DNA of 64,000 bases from Streptosporangium sp. NBC_01755 (GTDB lineage: Bacteria; Actinomycetota; Actinomycetes; Streptosporangiales; Streptosporangiaceae). Positions within the stretch are counted from its first letter, which is position 1; each line of letters begins with the position of its first letter. The stretch spans positions 6,200,001-6,264,000 of the forward strand of contig NZ_CP109131.1 in assembly GCF_035917995.1 (NCBI RefSeq), in the 5' to 3' direction. Both the position numbers and the translations under genes were made by a program. Below the pieces are notes generated by a model. The model had not been told where the DNA came from and searched no databases. It saw only the letters and a program-made list of their open reading frames with translations. Below, piece by piece: positions 7,547 through 16,336 of this stretch.

Positions 7547-9004
7547 ATGTCCTCTCCCTCTTCTCGCCTGCTGCTGCGCAACGCGCGGATCGGTTCCGGT
7601 GGTCCGCTGCGCCATGTCCTGATCGTCGACGGCCGGGTCGCGGAGGTGGCCGCCGAGCCTCCTGCCTGCGACGAGTTGGTGGACGTCGGGGGCGCCACCC
7701 TGCTGCCGGGGCTGTGGGACGCGCACGTGCACTCCGTGCAGTGGGCGCAGGCCCGGCGCAGGATCGACCTGACCTCGGCGCGGTCGGCGCGGGAGGCGGT
7801 CGATCTCGTCGCTCCGCGGGCGGGTACGTCCGGGTTCACGGTCGGTTACGGGTTTCGCGACGGGCTGTGGCCGGACACGCCGGACAAGTCGCTGCTGGAG
7901 GCGGCGGCGCCCGGCAGCCCGATCGTCTTGGTGAGCAACGACCTGCATACCGCCTGGTTCAGCCCGGCCGCGCTGGCGGCGATCGGCAGGGGGGACCACC
8001 CGACGGGGGTGCTGCGCGAGCGCGACTGCTACGACGCGATGGCCCAGATGCCGCCGCCACCGGAGGAGGAGCTGGACCGCTGGGTGGCCGAGGCCGCCAC
8101 CGCCGCCGCGGCCAGGGGCGTCGTCGGCCTGCTGGACTTCGAGTTCGCCGACAACGTCACCGACTGGACCCGGCGAATCTCGCGGGGGCGCCTCGACGTC
8201 CGGGTCAGCTGCTCGATCCCGGTGAACCGGCTCGAAGAGGCGATCGAGCGAGGGTTGCGCACCGGGGAGCCGGTCGCGGGCTCGGGGGGCCTGCTGGAGG
8301 TCGGGCCGGTGAAGACGTTCGTGGACGGCTCGCTGAACACCAGGACCGCCTACTGCGCGGACCCGTACCCCGGCGGCGACGCGCGCGGGCTGCTGGAGAC
8401 ACCGCCCGATGAGCTGTACGGCGTGATGGCCCTGGCCGCCGGGCACGGGATCGACCCGGCGGTGCACGCCATCGGCGATCTGGCGGTGGGCATCGCGCTG
8501 GACGCCTTCGAGCGGGTCGGCTGCCCGGGGAGGATCGAGCACGCGCAACTGGTCCGCCCGGAGGACTTCGGGAGGTTCGCCAGGCCCGGTCTGGTCGCGG
8601 GCGTGCAGCCCGCCCATGCGCCCGACGACCGGGAGGTGGCCGACCTGCACTGGCGGGGGCGTACCGGGCGGGCCTTCGCCTACGCCGACCTGCTGGCGGC
8701 AGGGGCGAGGCTGGAGCTGGGCTCCGACGCTCCGGTGGCGCCGCTCGACCCGTGGGACGGGATCGCCTCCGCCGTGGCCAGGACCGACGACGAGCGGCCG
8801 CCGTGGCACCCGGAGCAGGCGATCTCGCTGTCGGCGGCGCTGGCGGCGGCCGGCCGGGGCCGCGCCGGAGTGCGCCCCGGCGACCCCGCCGACCTGGTGA
8901 TCACCGAGTACGACCCGGTGGGGCTGGACGGGGACGGTCTCCGTCGGATGCCGATCCTCGGCACCCTGCTCGGGGGCCGCTGGACCCACCGCCGCGCCAT
9001 TTGA
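7547..9004 (+). CDS. Amidohydrolase family 3 protein (YtcJ-like)
   Basis: A 485-residue cytoplasmic metal-dependent hydrolase. The N-terminal beta-sandwich is followed by the metal motif LWDAHVHS (HxH), then VHAIGDLAVGIALDAFE, RIEHAQLV and LGSDAPVAPLDPW, which together form the TIM-barrel metal site of the YtcJ/amidohydrolase_3 family. Members hydrolyse amide or similar C-N bonds in small molecules; the substrate cannot be told. The C-terminus (GRAGVRPGDPADLVITEYDP) is the usual family ending. The start at 7547 is preferred because TAAAGT lies seven bases upstream; GTG at 7514 would have a ribosome site only three bases away. Confidence 0.85.
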   Translation: MSSPSSRLLLRNARIGSGGPLRHVLIVDGRVAEVAAEPPACDELVDVGGATLLPGLWDAHVHSVQWAQARRRIDLTSARSAREAVDLVAPRAGTSGFTVGYGFRDGLWPDTPDKSLLEAAAPGSPIVLVSNDLHTAWFSPAALAAIGRGDHPTGVLRERDCYDAMAQMPPPPEEELDRWVAEAATAAAARGVVGLLDFEFADNVTDWTRRISRGRLDVRVSCSIPVNRLEEAIERGLRTGEPVAGSGGLLEVGPVKTFVDGSLNTRTAYCADPYPGGDARGLLETPPDELYGVMALAAGHGIDPAVHAIGDLAVGIALDAFERVGCPGRIEHAQLVRPEDFGRFARPGLVAGVQPAHAPDDREVADLHWRGRTGRAFAYADLLAAGARLELGSDAPVAPLDPWDGIASAVARTDDERPPWHPEQAISLSAALAAAGRGRAGVRPGDPADLVITEYDPVGLDGDGLRRMPILGTLLGGRWTHRRAI

Positions 9005-9236
9005 CCCAGCAGAACGGGTGCGGTGGTGGTCCGCCCGACCCGCCCGGCCGGATCTACCGCCGTGCCGCCCGGTCTACCCGACTCGTCCGTCTGGACTCGC
9101 CGGCCGATCCAGCCGGCCGGGCTCGGTGGTGGTCCGTCCGGTATGCCGTTCCATGTCCGGTGCCTCCAGCGACCGGTGCCGTACCGCCGACGGGCCGACC
9201 GTCTGGGCGGGCGCCGACGTCTGGTAGGACAGGCGG

Positions 9237-11624
9237 GTGACCCACGCCAACCCCTCACCGGATGACGACGCCCTCCTGCCGCTCGACGCCGTACGCGAGC
9301 GGCCCGCGCCCGGCCGGGCCGCGAGGGCGCGGGCCGGGGCCGTCGGAGCGGCGGGGGTGACCAGGGCCTCCGGAGTGGCCGAGCAGGTCAGGGGGGTGCC
9401 GGAGCCGGCCGCGGAGCTGCCGGTCGCGCGGGTCGTCGTCGACACCCCGTTGCCGCACCTCGACCGGCTGTTCGACTACCTCGTCCCCGCCCCCCTGGAC
9501 GCCGCCGCGGTGCCGGGGTGCCGGGTCCGGATCAGGTTCGCGGGCAAGCTCGTCGACGGCTTCCTGCTGGAACGGGTGGAGAGCACCGAGCACCAGGGCA
9601 AGCTGACCCGCCTGGAGAGGGTCGTCTCCGCCGAGCCCGTGCTCACCCCGGAGATCGCCGCGCTGGCCCGTGTCGTGGCCGACCACTACGCCGGGACCAT
9701 GGCCGACGTGCTGCGCCTGGCCGTCCCGCCCCGCCACGCCAGGGTCGAGGCGGAGGCCGCCTCCGCCGATCCCGCTTCCGAGACCGGTAGGGACTCGCGG
9801 GAAGGGAGCGACGAGGCTGAGGCCCCCGGAGAGCCCGGAACCGAACAGACGGCAGGAGAGCCGGAGACAGGAGAAGCGGGGCTGAGGCAGACGGAACCGG
9901 GAGGGGAACACGGGCCGGGTGAGGAGCAGGGGAGTGTGCCGGAGCCGGGACGAAGAGGCGAGAGCGGACCGGGTGAGGGCACAGGGGCCGTGCCGGGGCG
10001 GGAACAGCGAGGCGAGAGCGGACCGGGCGAGCATCCGGGGGGCGAGCCGGAGCGGGAACCGGGGCCGTGGGCGGACTACCGGGAGGGGGAGGCGTTCCTG
10101 GCGGCTCTGGCGAAGGGCGGCTCTCCCCGCGCCGTGTGGACCGCCCTGCCGGGCACCGACCAGGACGGGCCCGGGTGGCCGCGGGCGGTCGCGGTTGCCG
10201 TACGGGAGACCCTGCACGGTGGCAGGGGAGCCCTCGTGGTGCTTCCCGACGGCAAGGACGTGGCCCTGGCCGACGCGGCGCTGAGCGCCGTCCTGGGACC
10301 CGGTGCGCATGTGGCGCTGACGGCGGACCTCGGGCCCGCGGAGCGCTACCGGCGGTGGCTGCGCCTGTCCAGGGGCCAGGTCCGGGTCGCCGTCGGTACC
10401 AGGGGGGCGGCGTTCGCCCCGGTCGCCGATCTCGGGCTGGCGGTGATCTGGGACGACGGCGACGATCTGCACTCCGAGCGGCTCGCCCCCTACCCGCACG
10501 CCAGGGAGGTCCTCGCCCTGCGTGCCCACCGGGCGCGCGCGGGCCTGCTCGTCGGTGGGTACGCCCGCACGGCGGAGGCCACCCAGCTCATCGCCACGGG
10601 CTGGGCGGGCCCCATCGTCGCGGCCCGCCAGACGGTCAGGGCCAGGGCGCCGAGAGTCCGTCCGGCGGGGGAGGACCCGGAGCTGGCCAGGGACGAGGCG
10701 GCCAGGGCCGCCCGGCTGCCCAGTCTCGCCTGGCGGATCCTGCGCACGGGGTTGGAGAGCGGTCCGGTGCTGGTGCAGGTTCCCCGGCGGGGCTACCTGC
10801 CCGCGCTGGCCTGCCAGGGCTGCCGGGCACCCGCCCGCTGCGGGCACTGTGGCGGGCCCTTCGCGCTACGCGGTGGCCACGTGGCCCCGTACTGCCGCTG
10901 GTGCGGCCGGATCGCGGGCGAGTGGCGCTGCCCCTCCTGCGGTGGGGTGCGGGTGCGGGCCCAGGTGGTCGGTGCCCGCCGCACCGCCGAGGAACTGGGG
11001 CGGGCCTTCCCCTCCGTACGGGTCAAGACGTCGGGCAAGGACGGGGTGCTGGCCACGGTCGGCGCGGCCCGGGCACTGGTGGTGGCCACCCCGGGGGCCG
11101 AGCCGGTGCCCGAGGGCGGATACGCGGCGGCGGTGCTGCTGGACGGCTGGGCGCTGCTCGGCAGGCCGGACCTGCGCGCCGCCGAGGAGACGCTGCGCCG
11201 GTGGATGAACGCGGCGGCGCTGCTGCGGCCCTCGGCCGAACTGGTCGTGCTGGCCGATTCCTCGTTGCCCGTCGTGCAGGCGCTGCTGCGCTGGGATCCG
11301 GTGACACATGCCGAGAGAGAACTGGCCGACAGGACAGAACTCGGTTTCCCCCCGGCGGTGAAAATGGCGACGCTCACCGGATCTCCCTCGGGGGTCAGGG
11401 AAATGCTCGGTGAGATGGCGCTGCCGCCGGAGGCGCAGGTGCTCGGCCCGGTCCCCGTGGCCTCGCCCAGGGGCGACCAAGTGCGGGAACGTGCCATGGT
11501 GCGGATCAGCCGAGGTTCCGGATCCGCGCTGGCAGCGGCTCTGAAAGGGGCCGTGGGGGTGCGCTCCGCACGCAAGGCCGCGGAGGTGGTCAAGGTGTGC
11601 ATTGACCCGCTAGATGTGATTTGA
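9237..11624 (+). CDS. priA: Primosomal protein N' (PriA), actinobacterial type
   Basis: A 795-residue homologue of the replication-restart protein PriA. Residues 60-180 are the 3'BD domain (ARVVVDTPLPHLDRLFDYLVP). Eight cysteines, from CQGCRAPARCGHC to CRWCG and CPSCGG (about 524-570), form the zinc-binding region. The helicase motifs are eroded: no GxGKT/S Walker A is visible, and the DEEH motif is replaced by VIWDDGDD. Actinobacterial PriA is known to lack intact helicase motifs, so it probably acts as a DNA- and protein-binding factor. Residues about 180-285 are a low-complexity Glu/Gly/Pro/Arg insert. TAGGAC lies six bases before the GTG. It heads the conserved priA-def-fmt-rsmB region. 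Confidence 0.9.
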   Translation: MTHANPSPDDDALLPLDAVRERPAPGRAARARAGAVGAAGVTRASGVAEQVRGVPEPAAELPVARVVVDTPLPHLDRLFDYLVPAPLDAAAVPGCRVRIRFAGKLVDGFLLERVESTEHQGKLTRLERVVSAEPVLTPEIAALARVVADHYAGTMADVLRLAVPPRHARVEAEAASADPASETGRDSREGSDEAEAPGEPGTEQTAGEPETGEAGLRQTEPGGEHGPGEEQGSVPEPGRRGESGPGEGTGAVPGREQRGESGPGEHPGGEPEREPGPWADYREGEAFLAALAKGGSPRAVWTALPGTDQDGPGWPRAVAVAVRETLHGGRGALVVLPDGKDVALADAALSAVLGPGAHVALTADLGPAERYRRWLRLSRGQVRVAVGTRGAAFAPVADLGLAVIWDDGDDLHSERLAPYPHAREVLALRAHRARAGLLVGGYARTAEATQLIATGWAGPIVAARQTVRARAPRVRPAGEDPELARDEAARAARLPSLAWRILRTGLESGPVLVQVPRRGYLPALACQGCRAPARCGHCGGPFALRGGHVAPYCRWCGRIAGEWRCPSCGGVRVRAQVVGARRTAEELGRAFPSVRVKTSGKDGVLATVGAARALVVATPGAEPVPEGGYAAAVLLDGWALLGRPDLRAAEETLRRWMNAAALLRPSAELVVLADSSLPVVQALLRWDPVTHAERELADRTELGFPPAVKMATLTGSPSGVREMLGEMALPPEAQVLGPVPVASPRGDQVRERAMVRISRGSGSALAAALKGAVGVRSARKAAEVVKVCIDPLDVI

Positions 11625-11661
11625 GTTGTTTCCCCGATTCGCGGTGCTGGCAGTAAGCCGT

Positions 11662-11667
11662 TAATTT
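11662..11667 (+). promoter_or_regulatory. -10 element of a leaderless promoter
   Basis: TAATTT sits exactly six bases before the GTG at 11674 in the short gap after priA; no ribosome site is present. Confidence 0.5.
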
Positions 11668-11673
11668 TCCCCT

Positions 11674-13341
11674 GTGTCGATCGAATGGGTGAATCGGGCC
11701 GTAGACGACCTGCGCGCGTGGGGGCGTGCGCGCGGCCTGGACGTTGACGTGGACGAGGTGCGGCTGCTCTGCGACTACGCGAGTGACTATCTGGACGTGA
11801 ACGAGCTGGGTGACTTCACCCCGGTCGCCTTCGAGGAGTTGCTGCTCAACATCTATCCACGCAAGGTCATCGCCCCACCGGAGAGCGCCCCCGAGACCGT
11901 CGCCGCCGCACGCACCCTGGTCGACTTCCTGCTCTCGACCGAGGAGATCGGCGGCAAGATGGCCGTCCGGATGAGGAACGTCCTCGACCGGATCGAGCCC
12001 GAGATGCCCATCGCCCTCGCCGACACCTCCAGGTTCGGCATGGCCAAGAGCCTCTTCAGCGCGATGGGCGCCGACTCGCTGGAGCGACTGGATCGAGACA
12101 CCGAGAGCGTGGTCGTCTCCGTCTCGGCGGTGCGGGAGGAGCCCGCCGTCGAGCACTGCGACTGCCCCGGCTGCTCGCCGCTTCCCCCGGTACGCCTGGC
12201 ACCCCGCGAGACGCTCGTCCAGAGCGCTCTGCGGGTGCCGCTGCTGACCGACGCGCGCAGGCTGGTCCAGTGGATGCTCGCGGGAGGGCGCACCCTGACC
12301 GTCAAGGGCAGGCTCAGGGTCCGCGACGCCACCGAGGCGATCGCCCAGCTCTCGGTGACCGACCCCGGTCTGCTCTGGGAGCTCGCGATCCACACCGGCC
12401 TGGTCACCGTCGAGGGCACCGCCATCTTCGACGGCGAGGACTTCGACCCGCTCGACATCTGGGCCGCGACCGTCGAGTTCGTCGTCGAGAAGGAGACCGG
12501 CGGTGCCGTGACGGGCGAGGCCTCCCTCGACGAGGAGCTTTACGGCCTGTGCGACATGCTCTACCGCCTCCAGGCACCCGTGCCGATCCCCCTGGTCAGG
12601 GACTACCTGAACGAGATCGGCCTGGTCGAGGAGGGGGAGATCGACATCCCCGAGGTCGTGCGGCGGCTCGCGTACTGCGGGATGGCCGAGCCGGGCGACG
12701 AGCTCCTGGAGCTCACCCCGCTGGCCCTGTGGGGGTTGCACAGGCTCTACACCGACCTGGGCATCGAGGCGCCGCAGGCGGCCGACCTGGCCTTCGCCGA
12801 CGCGCCCGAGCTCATCGAGGGGCTGCTGTCGGGGATGCCCGACGAGATGGCCGAGGCCGACATAGAGGGCTGGCTGCGGCACCGGAGCCCGGCGCAGGCG
12901 GTCACCGAGCTGCTCGGCTCCGTCTCGGGCGCGCCCTCGGTCGCCAGGGGCGTCGCGGTGACGATCGTCGACCGACTCGGCCCCGACGCCGAGGAGGCGG
13001 TGCGCGCCTTCCTGGAGGAGCCGGAGCTGCGCCCGCACGCCATCCACTGGCTGAGCGCGCGCGGCCTGGCGGCCCCCGCGCTCACCTCGGAGGAGGTGCT
13101 CTGGATGAGCGTGGACATGCTCGTCCTGGCCATGCCCTCCGCCGAGGAGGATCCGGAGACGTTCGCCGAGAACATGTCCGCCTCCGGCCCGCCGCAGAGC
13201 GTGATCGAGGAGATGTGGCGGGTCGACCATCCCGAGGTCGTCGAGGTCCTTGAGCTGCTCGGACGCTCCCTGAGAGACCACAACGCGGCCAAGGCGGCGC
13301 GCAAGGCGGCCTTCAAGGCGCGTTCCCGCGCCATCGGCTGA
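11674..13341 (+). CDS. Unnamed protein, paralogue of the next gene (member 1)
   Basis: A 555-residue acidic protein of no family I can name. No membrane segment, signal peptide or enzyme motif is evident. A CDCPGC cluster (about residues 164-169) could bind metal. The middle (residues 185-360) has winged-helix-like stretches (LYRLQAPVPIPLVRDYLNEIG, then VVRRLAYCGMAEP...LELTPLALWGLHRL), and the C-terminus ends VDHPEVVEVLELLG ... AKAARKAAFKARSR. The same order of motifs is found in the gene directly downstream, so the two are diverged tandem duplicates. It has its own leaderless-type promoter. The location between priA and def suggests a stable place in the genome. Function unknown. Confidence 0.8.
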   Translation: MSIEWVNRAVDDLRAWGRARGLDVDVDEVRLLCDYASDYLDVNELGDFTPVAFEELLLNIYPRKVIAPPESAPETVAAARTLVDFLLSTEEIGGKMAVRMRNVLDRIEPEMPIALADTSRFGMAKSLFSAMGADSLERLDRDTESVVVSVSAVREEPAVEHCDCPGCSPLPPVRLAPRETLVQSALRVPLLTDARRLVQWMLAGGRTLTVKGRLRVRDATEAIAQLSVTDPGLLWELAIHTGLVTVEGTAIFDGEDFDPLDIWAATVEFVVEKETGGAVTGEASLDEELYGLCDMLYRLQAPVPIPLVRDYLNEIGLVEEGEIDIPEVVRRLAYCGMAEPGDELLELTPLALWGLHRLYTDLGIEAPQAADLAFADAPELIEGLLSGMPDEMAEADIEGWLRHRSPAQAVTELLGSVSGAPSVARGVAVTIVDRLGPDAEEAVRAFLEEPELRPHAIHWLSARGLAAPALTSEEVLWMSVDMLVLAMPSAEEDPETFAENMSASGPPQSVIEEMWRVDHPEVVEVLELLGRSLRDHNAAKAARKAAFKARSRAIG

Positions 13342-13369
13342 GCCGTGTATGCGTGAGGCGCGAGTGCAG

Positions 13370-13375
13370 TAAGTT
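13370..13375 (+). promoter_or_regulatory. -10 element of a leaderless promoter
   Basis: TAAGTT sits exactly six bases before the GTG at 13382, the same layout as for the paralogue at 11674. Confidence 0.5.
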
Positions 13376-13381
13376 TCACGG

Positions 13382-14758
13382 GTGGCAAAGAGCGGGAACA
13401 GTGGGAACGTCTTCGACATCGGCGAGCTGCGCAGGCTGGTCGATGAGCTGGGAACGGCACCCCGCGAGCTGCGAACAGCCGTTCTGGAGGAGTCGGTCAC
13501 CGCTTCGGGCCGTGACTGCCCCCCGCGCGGTGACGCGCTGAGCTTCCCGCCGGTCGACCTCTCCCCGGACGCCGAGCTGGCCGCGTCCGTGCCGCCGGTG
13601 CCGCTGGTGCTCGACGCCCAGCGGCTGGCCGCCTGGACCGGCACCCGCGCGGTGACCCCCGAGGGACTGCTGCCCGACCCGTTCGCGCCGTGCGCCGAGC
13701 TTGGCCTGCCGGGCCCGGCGCGGCTGCACCTGCTCTGGGTGGTCGCGGTCAACACCGGCATGCTGCGCATCTCCCGCGGCCGGGTGGCCCCCGGCCCGCT
13801 GACGCTCTCCGCCGACCTGCCGTACCGGGCCGTACTGGGGTTCTGGGACGGCGTGGTCATGGACATCCTCGACCGTGCGGACGACGACCTGACCGGGTCT
13901 CCCGTGATCGACGATCACCTGGCCGAGATGCTCGCCACGCTGTACGCCGTGCGCGAAGGGCTGTCCACCGCGACCCTGGTCAAGGGCATCCTGCAGTCGC
14001 ACCGGGTGGCCTGCGGGGCCGGTCCGGCGGAGATGAGGACGCTGACCGGCACGCTGCCCGCCCAGCTGGAGTCGGCACTGTCGCTCCTGGGCTACTGCGG
14101 GCTGGTCGAGACCTCGCGGGCGGGCAGGCCCCGGCTGACCCCGCTCGGCATGTGGGCCGTCCGCCAGGATCTCATCAGGGAGGGCCACGACGCGCCGACG
14201 GGTGCCGAGGTCGCCGTCTTCGCCGACCTCGGCGCGCCCGAGCTGGTCGAGGAGATCATGAAGGGTTCCGCCGCACCCAGCGCCGTCACCATGTGGCTGG
14301 AGTCCCGCCATCCCGAGGCCGCCGCGCGCGAGCTGGTCAAGGTCGCCGCCTCGGGCACGGCAGGCCGGCGCGGTGTCGCGGGCGCGATCCTGGAGGAGCT
14401 CGGCCCCGAGGCCGAGGCCCCGCTCAGGGAGGCGCTCTCCGAGCCCGCCATGTGGCGCTACGCCGCCTCCTGGCTGCACATCCGCGACCTGTCCGCGCCC
14501 GCGCTCACCCCCGCCGACAACACCTGGCTCGCGGTCGACTCGCTCGCCTCGCTGCTTGAGCGGGGCGAGGCCTCCGAGGCGATCTGCGAGTTCGACGCGC
14601 TCGAACCCGGCGAGGACCTGGTACGCGTGGTCGAGGAGATGGCCCTGGTGGACCACCCCGACACGTTCGCGGTCCTCGACCTGCTGGGCTCCCGGCACGG
14701 CACCGCCGCGGTGGCCAAGTCCGCACGCAAGGCCGCCATGAAGGCCCGCTCCCGCTGA
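13382..14758 (+). CDS. Unnamed protein, paralogue of the previous gene (member 2)
   Basis: A 458-residue protein that shares its layout with the protein at 11674. Matching features are VPLVLDAQRLAAW (compare VPLLTDARRLVQW), LLGYCGLVE...PRLTPLGMWAVRQDL (compare LAYCGMAEP...LTPLALWGLHRL), repeated HEAT-like helical units (ILEELGPEAEAPLREAL, compare IVDRLGPDAEEAVRAFL), and the ending VDHPDTFAVLDLLG ... AKSARKAAMKARSR. It lacks the roughly 90-residue N-terminal part and the CDCPGC cluster of its neighbour. No enzyme motif is recognised. It starts at GTG with TAAGTT six bases before. Function unknown; the helical repeats and basic tail suggest protein or nucleic-acid binding, which is inference. 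Confidence 0.8.
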   Translation: MAKSGNSGNVFDIGELRRLVDELGTAPRELRTAVLEESVTASGRDCPPRGDALSFPPVDLSPDAELAASVPPVPLVLDAQRLAAWTGTRAVTPEGLLPDPFAPCAELGLPGPARLHLLWVVAVNTGMLRISRGRVAPGPLTLSADLPYRAVLGFWDGVVMDILDRADDDLTGSPVIDDHLAEMLATLYAVREGLSTATLVKGILQSHRVACGAGPAEMRTLTGTLPAQLESALSLLGYCGLVETSRAGRPRLTPLGMWAVRQDLIREGHDAPTGAEVAVFADLGAPELVEEIMKGSAAPSAVTMWLESRHPEAAARELVKVAASGTAGRRGVAGAILEELGPEAEAPLREALSEPAMWRYAASWLHIRDLSAPALTPADNTWLAVDSLASLLERGEASEAICEFDALEPGEDLVRVVEEMALVDHPDTFAVLDLLGSRHGTAAVAKSARKAAMKARSR

Positions 14759-14848
14759 CCCCCGCCCGCCGGGGCCGGAAGAAGGCCCGGGGGAGGCGGC
14801 GGGCGCCCTTAGACTGGGGCGATCCCCTGAAGCGTGAGGAGACCCCTG

Positions 14849-15397
14849 TTGGCCATTCAGTCGATCCGCCTTTTCGGCGACCCGGTGCTGAGCACTCCGG
14901 CCGATCCGGTCAAGGACTTCGACAAGGAGCTGCGCAAGCTCGTCAAGGACCTCACCGACACGATGATGGACGCGCCGGGAGCCGGGCTGGCGGCACCCCA
15001 GATCGGGGTCGGACTGCGGGTCTTCACCTACTACGTGGACGACCGGCTCGGGCACCTGATCAACCCCAATCTCGACCTGTCGGACGAGAAGGACGAGGAG
15101 GGCGAGGAGGGCTGCCTGTCCTTCCCCGGCCTGTCCTTCCCCACGCCCAGGGCGCTGCGGGCCGTGGCGACCGGTTTCAACATGCACGGCGAGCCGGTGA
15201 CCCTGGAGGGCACCGATCTGATGGCCCGCTGCTTCCAGCACGAGACCGATCACCTCGACGGCGTGCTGTTCATCGACCGGATGGACGTCAAACAGCGCAA
15301 ACTCGCCATGAAGGCGATCCGCGAGGCCGACTGGAGCGGTCTGTCGGCCCCCGCGGTCAAGTTCTCCCCGCACGCCACCCAAGGGAAGGCTCTGTAG
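14849..15397 (+). CDS. def: Peptide deformylase
   Basis: A 182-residue metalloenzyme that removes the N-formyl group from new proteins. All three signatures are present: [19 protein letters not shown] (Cys metal ligand) and QHETDHLDG (HExxH with two His ligands and the catalytic Glu). The start is TTG at 14849, seven bases after GAGGAGA, giving [14 protein letters not shown], which matches the usual family start; GTG at 14834 would lie upstream of this ribosome site. TAGACT at 14816-14821 is a possible -10. It is followed four bases later by fmt, the enzyme that adds the formyl group to the initiator tRNA, so the pair is functionally and probably transcriptionally linked. Confidence 0.95.
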   Translation: MAIQSIRLFGDPVLSTPADPVKDFDKELRKLVKDLTDTMMDAPGAGLAAPQIGVGLRVFTYYVDDRLGHLINPNLDLSDEKDEEGEEGCLSFPGLSFPTPRALRAVATGFNMHGEPVTLEGTDLMARCFQHETDHLDGVLFIDRMDVKQRKLAMKAIREADWSGLSAPAVKFSPHATQGKAL

Positions 15398-15401
15398 GAA
15401 C

Positions 15402-16331
15402 TTGCGCCTGGTCTTCGCCGGAACCCCGGACACAGCTCTGCCCGCGCTGCGGGCTCTGATCGACTCGCCCCGCCACGACGTCGTCGCCGTCGTCACCCGG
15501 CCGGACGCCCAGTCGGGCAGGGGCCGCAGGGTCCACCCGAGCCCGGTCGCCGAGCTCGCCGAGGAGGCGGGCATCGAGGTGCTCAGGCCGCAGAAGGCGG
15601 GTGACCCGGCCTTCCTCGACCGGCTCGCCGAGCTCTCCCCCGACTGCTGCCCGGTGGTCGCCTACGGTGCGCTCCTGCCCCAGGCCGCCCTGGACATCCC
15701 CCGGCACGGCTGGGTCAACCTGCACTTCTCGCTGCTGCCTGCCTGGCGCGGCGCGGCACCGGTGCAGCATGCCGTGCTCCACGGTGACGCGATCACCGGC
15801 GCGGCCACCTTCCGGATCGTCAAGGAGCTGGACGCGGGCCCGGTCTACGGCGTGGTCACCGAGGAGATCCGCCCCGCCGACACCAGCGGGGAGCTGCTCG
15901 CCAGGCTCGCCGAGTCCGGTGCGGGGCTGCTGGCGGCCACCCTCGACGGGATCGAGGACGGCAAGCTGGAGGCCGTGCCGCAGCCCGCGGAGGGGGTGAG
16001 CCTCGCCCCGAAGATCAGCGTCGACGACGCCAGGGTCGACTGGTCCGCGCCCGCCATGCGCGTCGACCGGCTGGTCCGTGCCTGTACCCCCGCCCCGGGC
16101 GCGTGGACCGAGTTCCGCGGCCTGCGGGTCAAGCTCGGCCCCCTGCGGCCGGTTCCCGACGCCTCGGGCTTGGCCCCCGGCCAGATCGCGGTGTCCAAGA
16201 ACTCCGTCCTGGTCGGCACCGCCACCTACCCGGTCGAGCTGGGCGAGGTGCAGCCGCAGGGCAAGCGGGCGATGGGGGCGGGGGAGTGGGCCCGCGGCGT
16301 GCGGCCCACGGACGAGGATCGGCTGGCTTAG
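15402..16331 (+). CDS. fmt: Methionyl-tRNA formyltransferase
   Basis: A 309-residue enzyme that formylates Met-tRNA(fMet) using 10-formyl-tetrahydrofolate. The formyl-transferase domain (1-200) carries the signature [17 protein letters not shown] with the catalytic Asn and His, and a C-terminal OB-fold domain follows (about 205-309). It starts at TTG ([16 protein letters not shown], the conserved family start) four bases after the def stop, so the two are almost certainly one transcript. It is followed by rsmB, a gene order common in bacteria. Confidence 0.95.
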   Translation: MRLVFAGTPDTALPALRALIDSPRHDVVAVVTRPDAQSGRGRRVHPSPVAELAEEAGIEVLRPQKAGDPAFLDRLAELSPDCCPVVAYGALLPQAALDIPRHGWVNLHFSLLPAWRGAAPVQHAVLHGDAITGAATFRIVKELDAGPVYGVVTEEIRPADTSGELLARLAESGAGLLAATLDGIEDGKLEAVPQPAEGVSLAPKISVDDARVDWSAPAMRVDRLVRACTPAPGAWTEFRGLRVKLGPLRPVPDASGLAPGQIAVSKNSVLVGTATYPVELGEVQPQGKRAMGAGEWARGVRPTDEDRLA

Positions 16332-16336
16332 AGATC

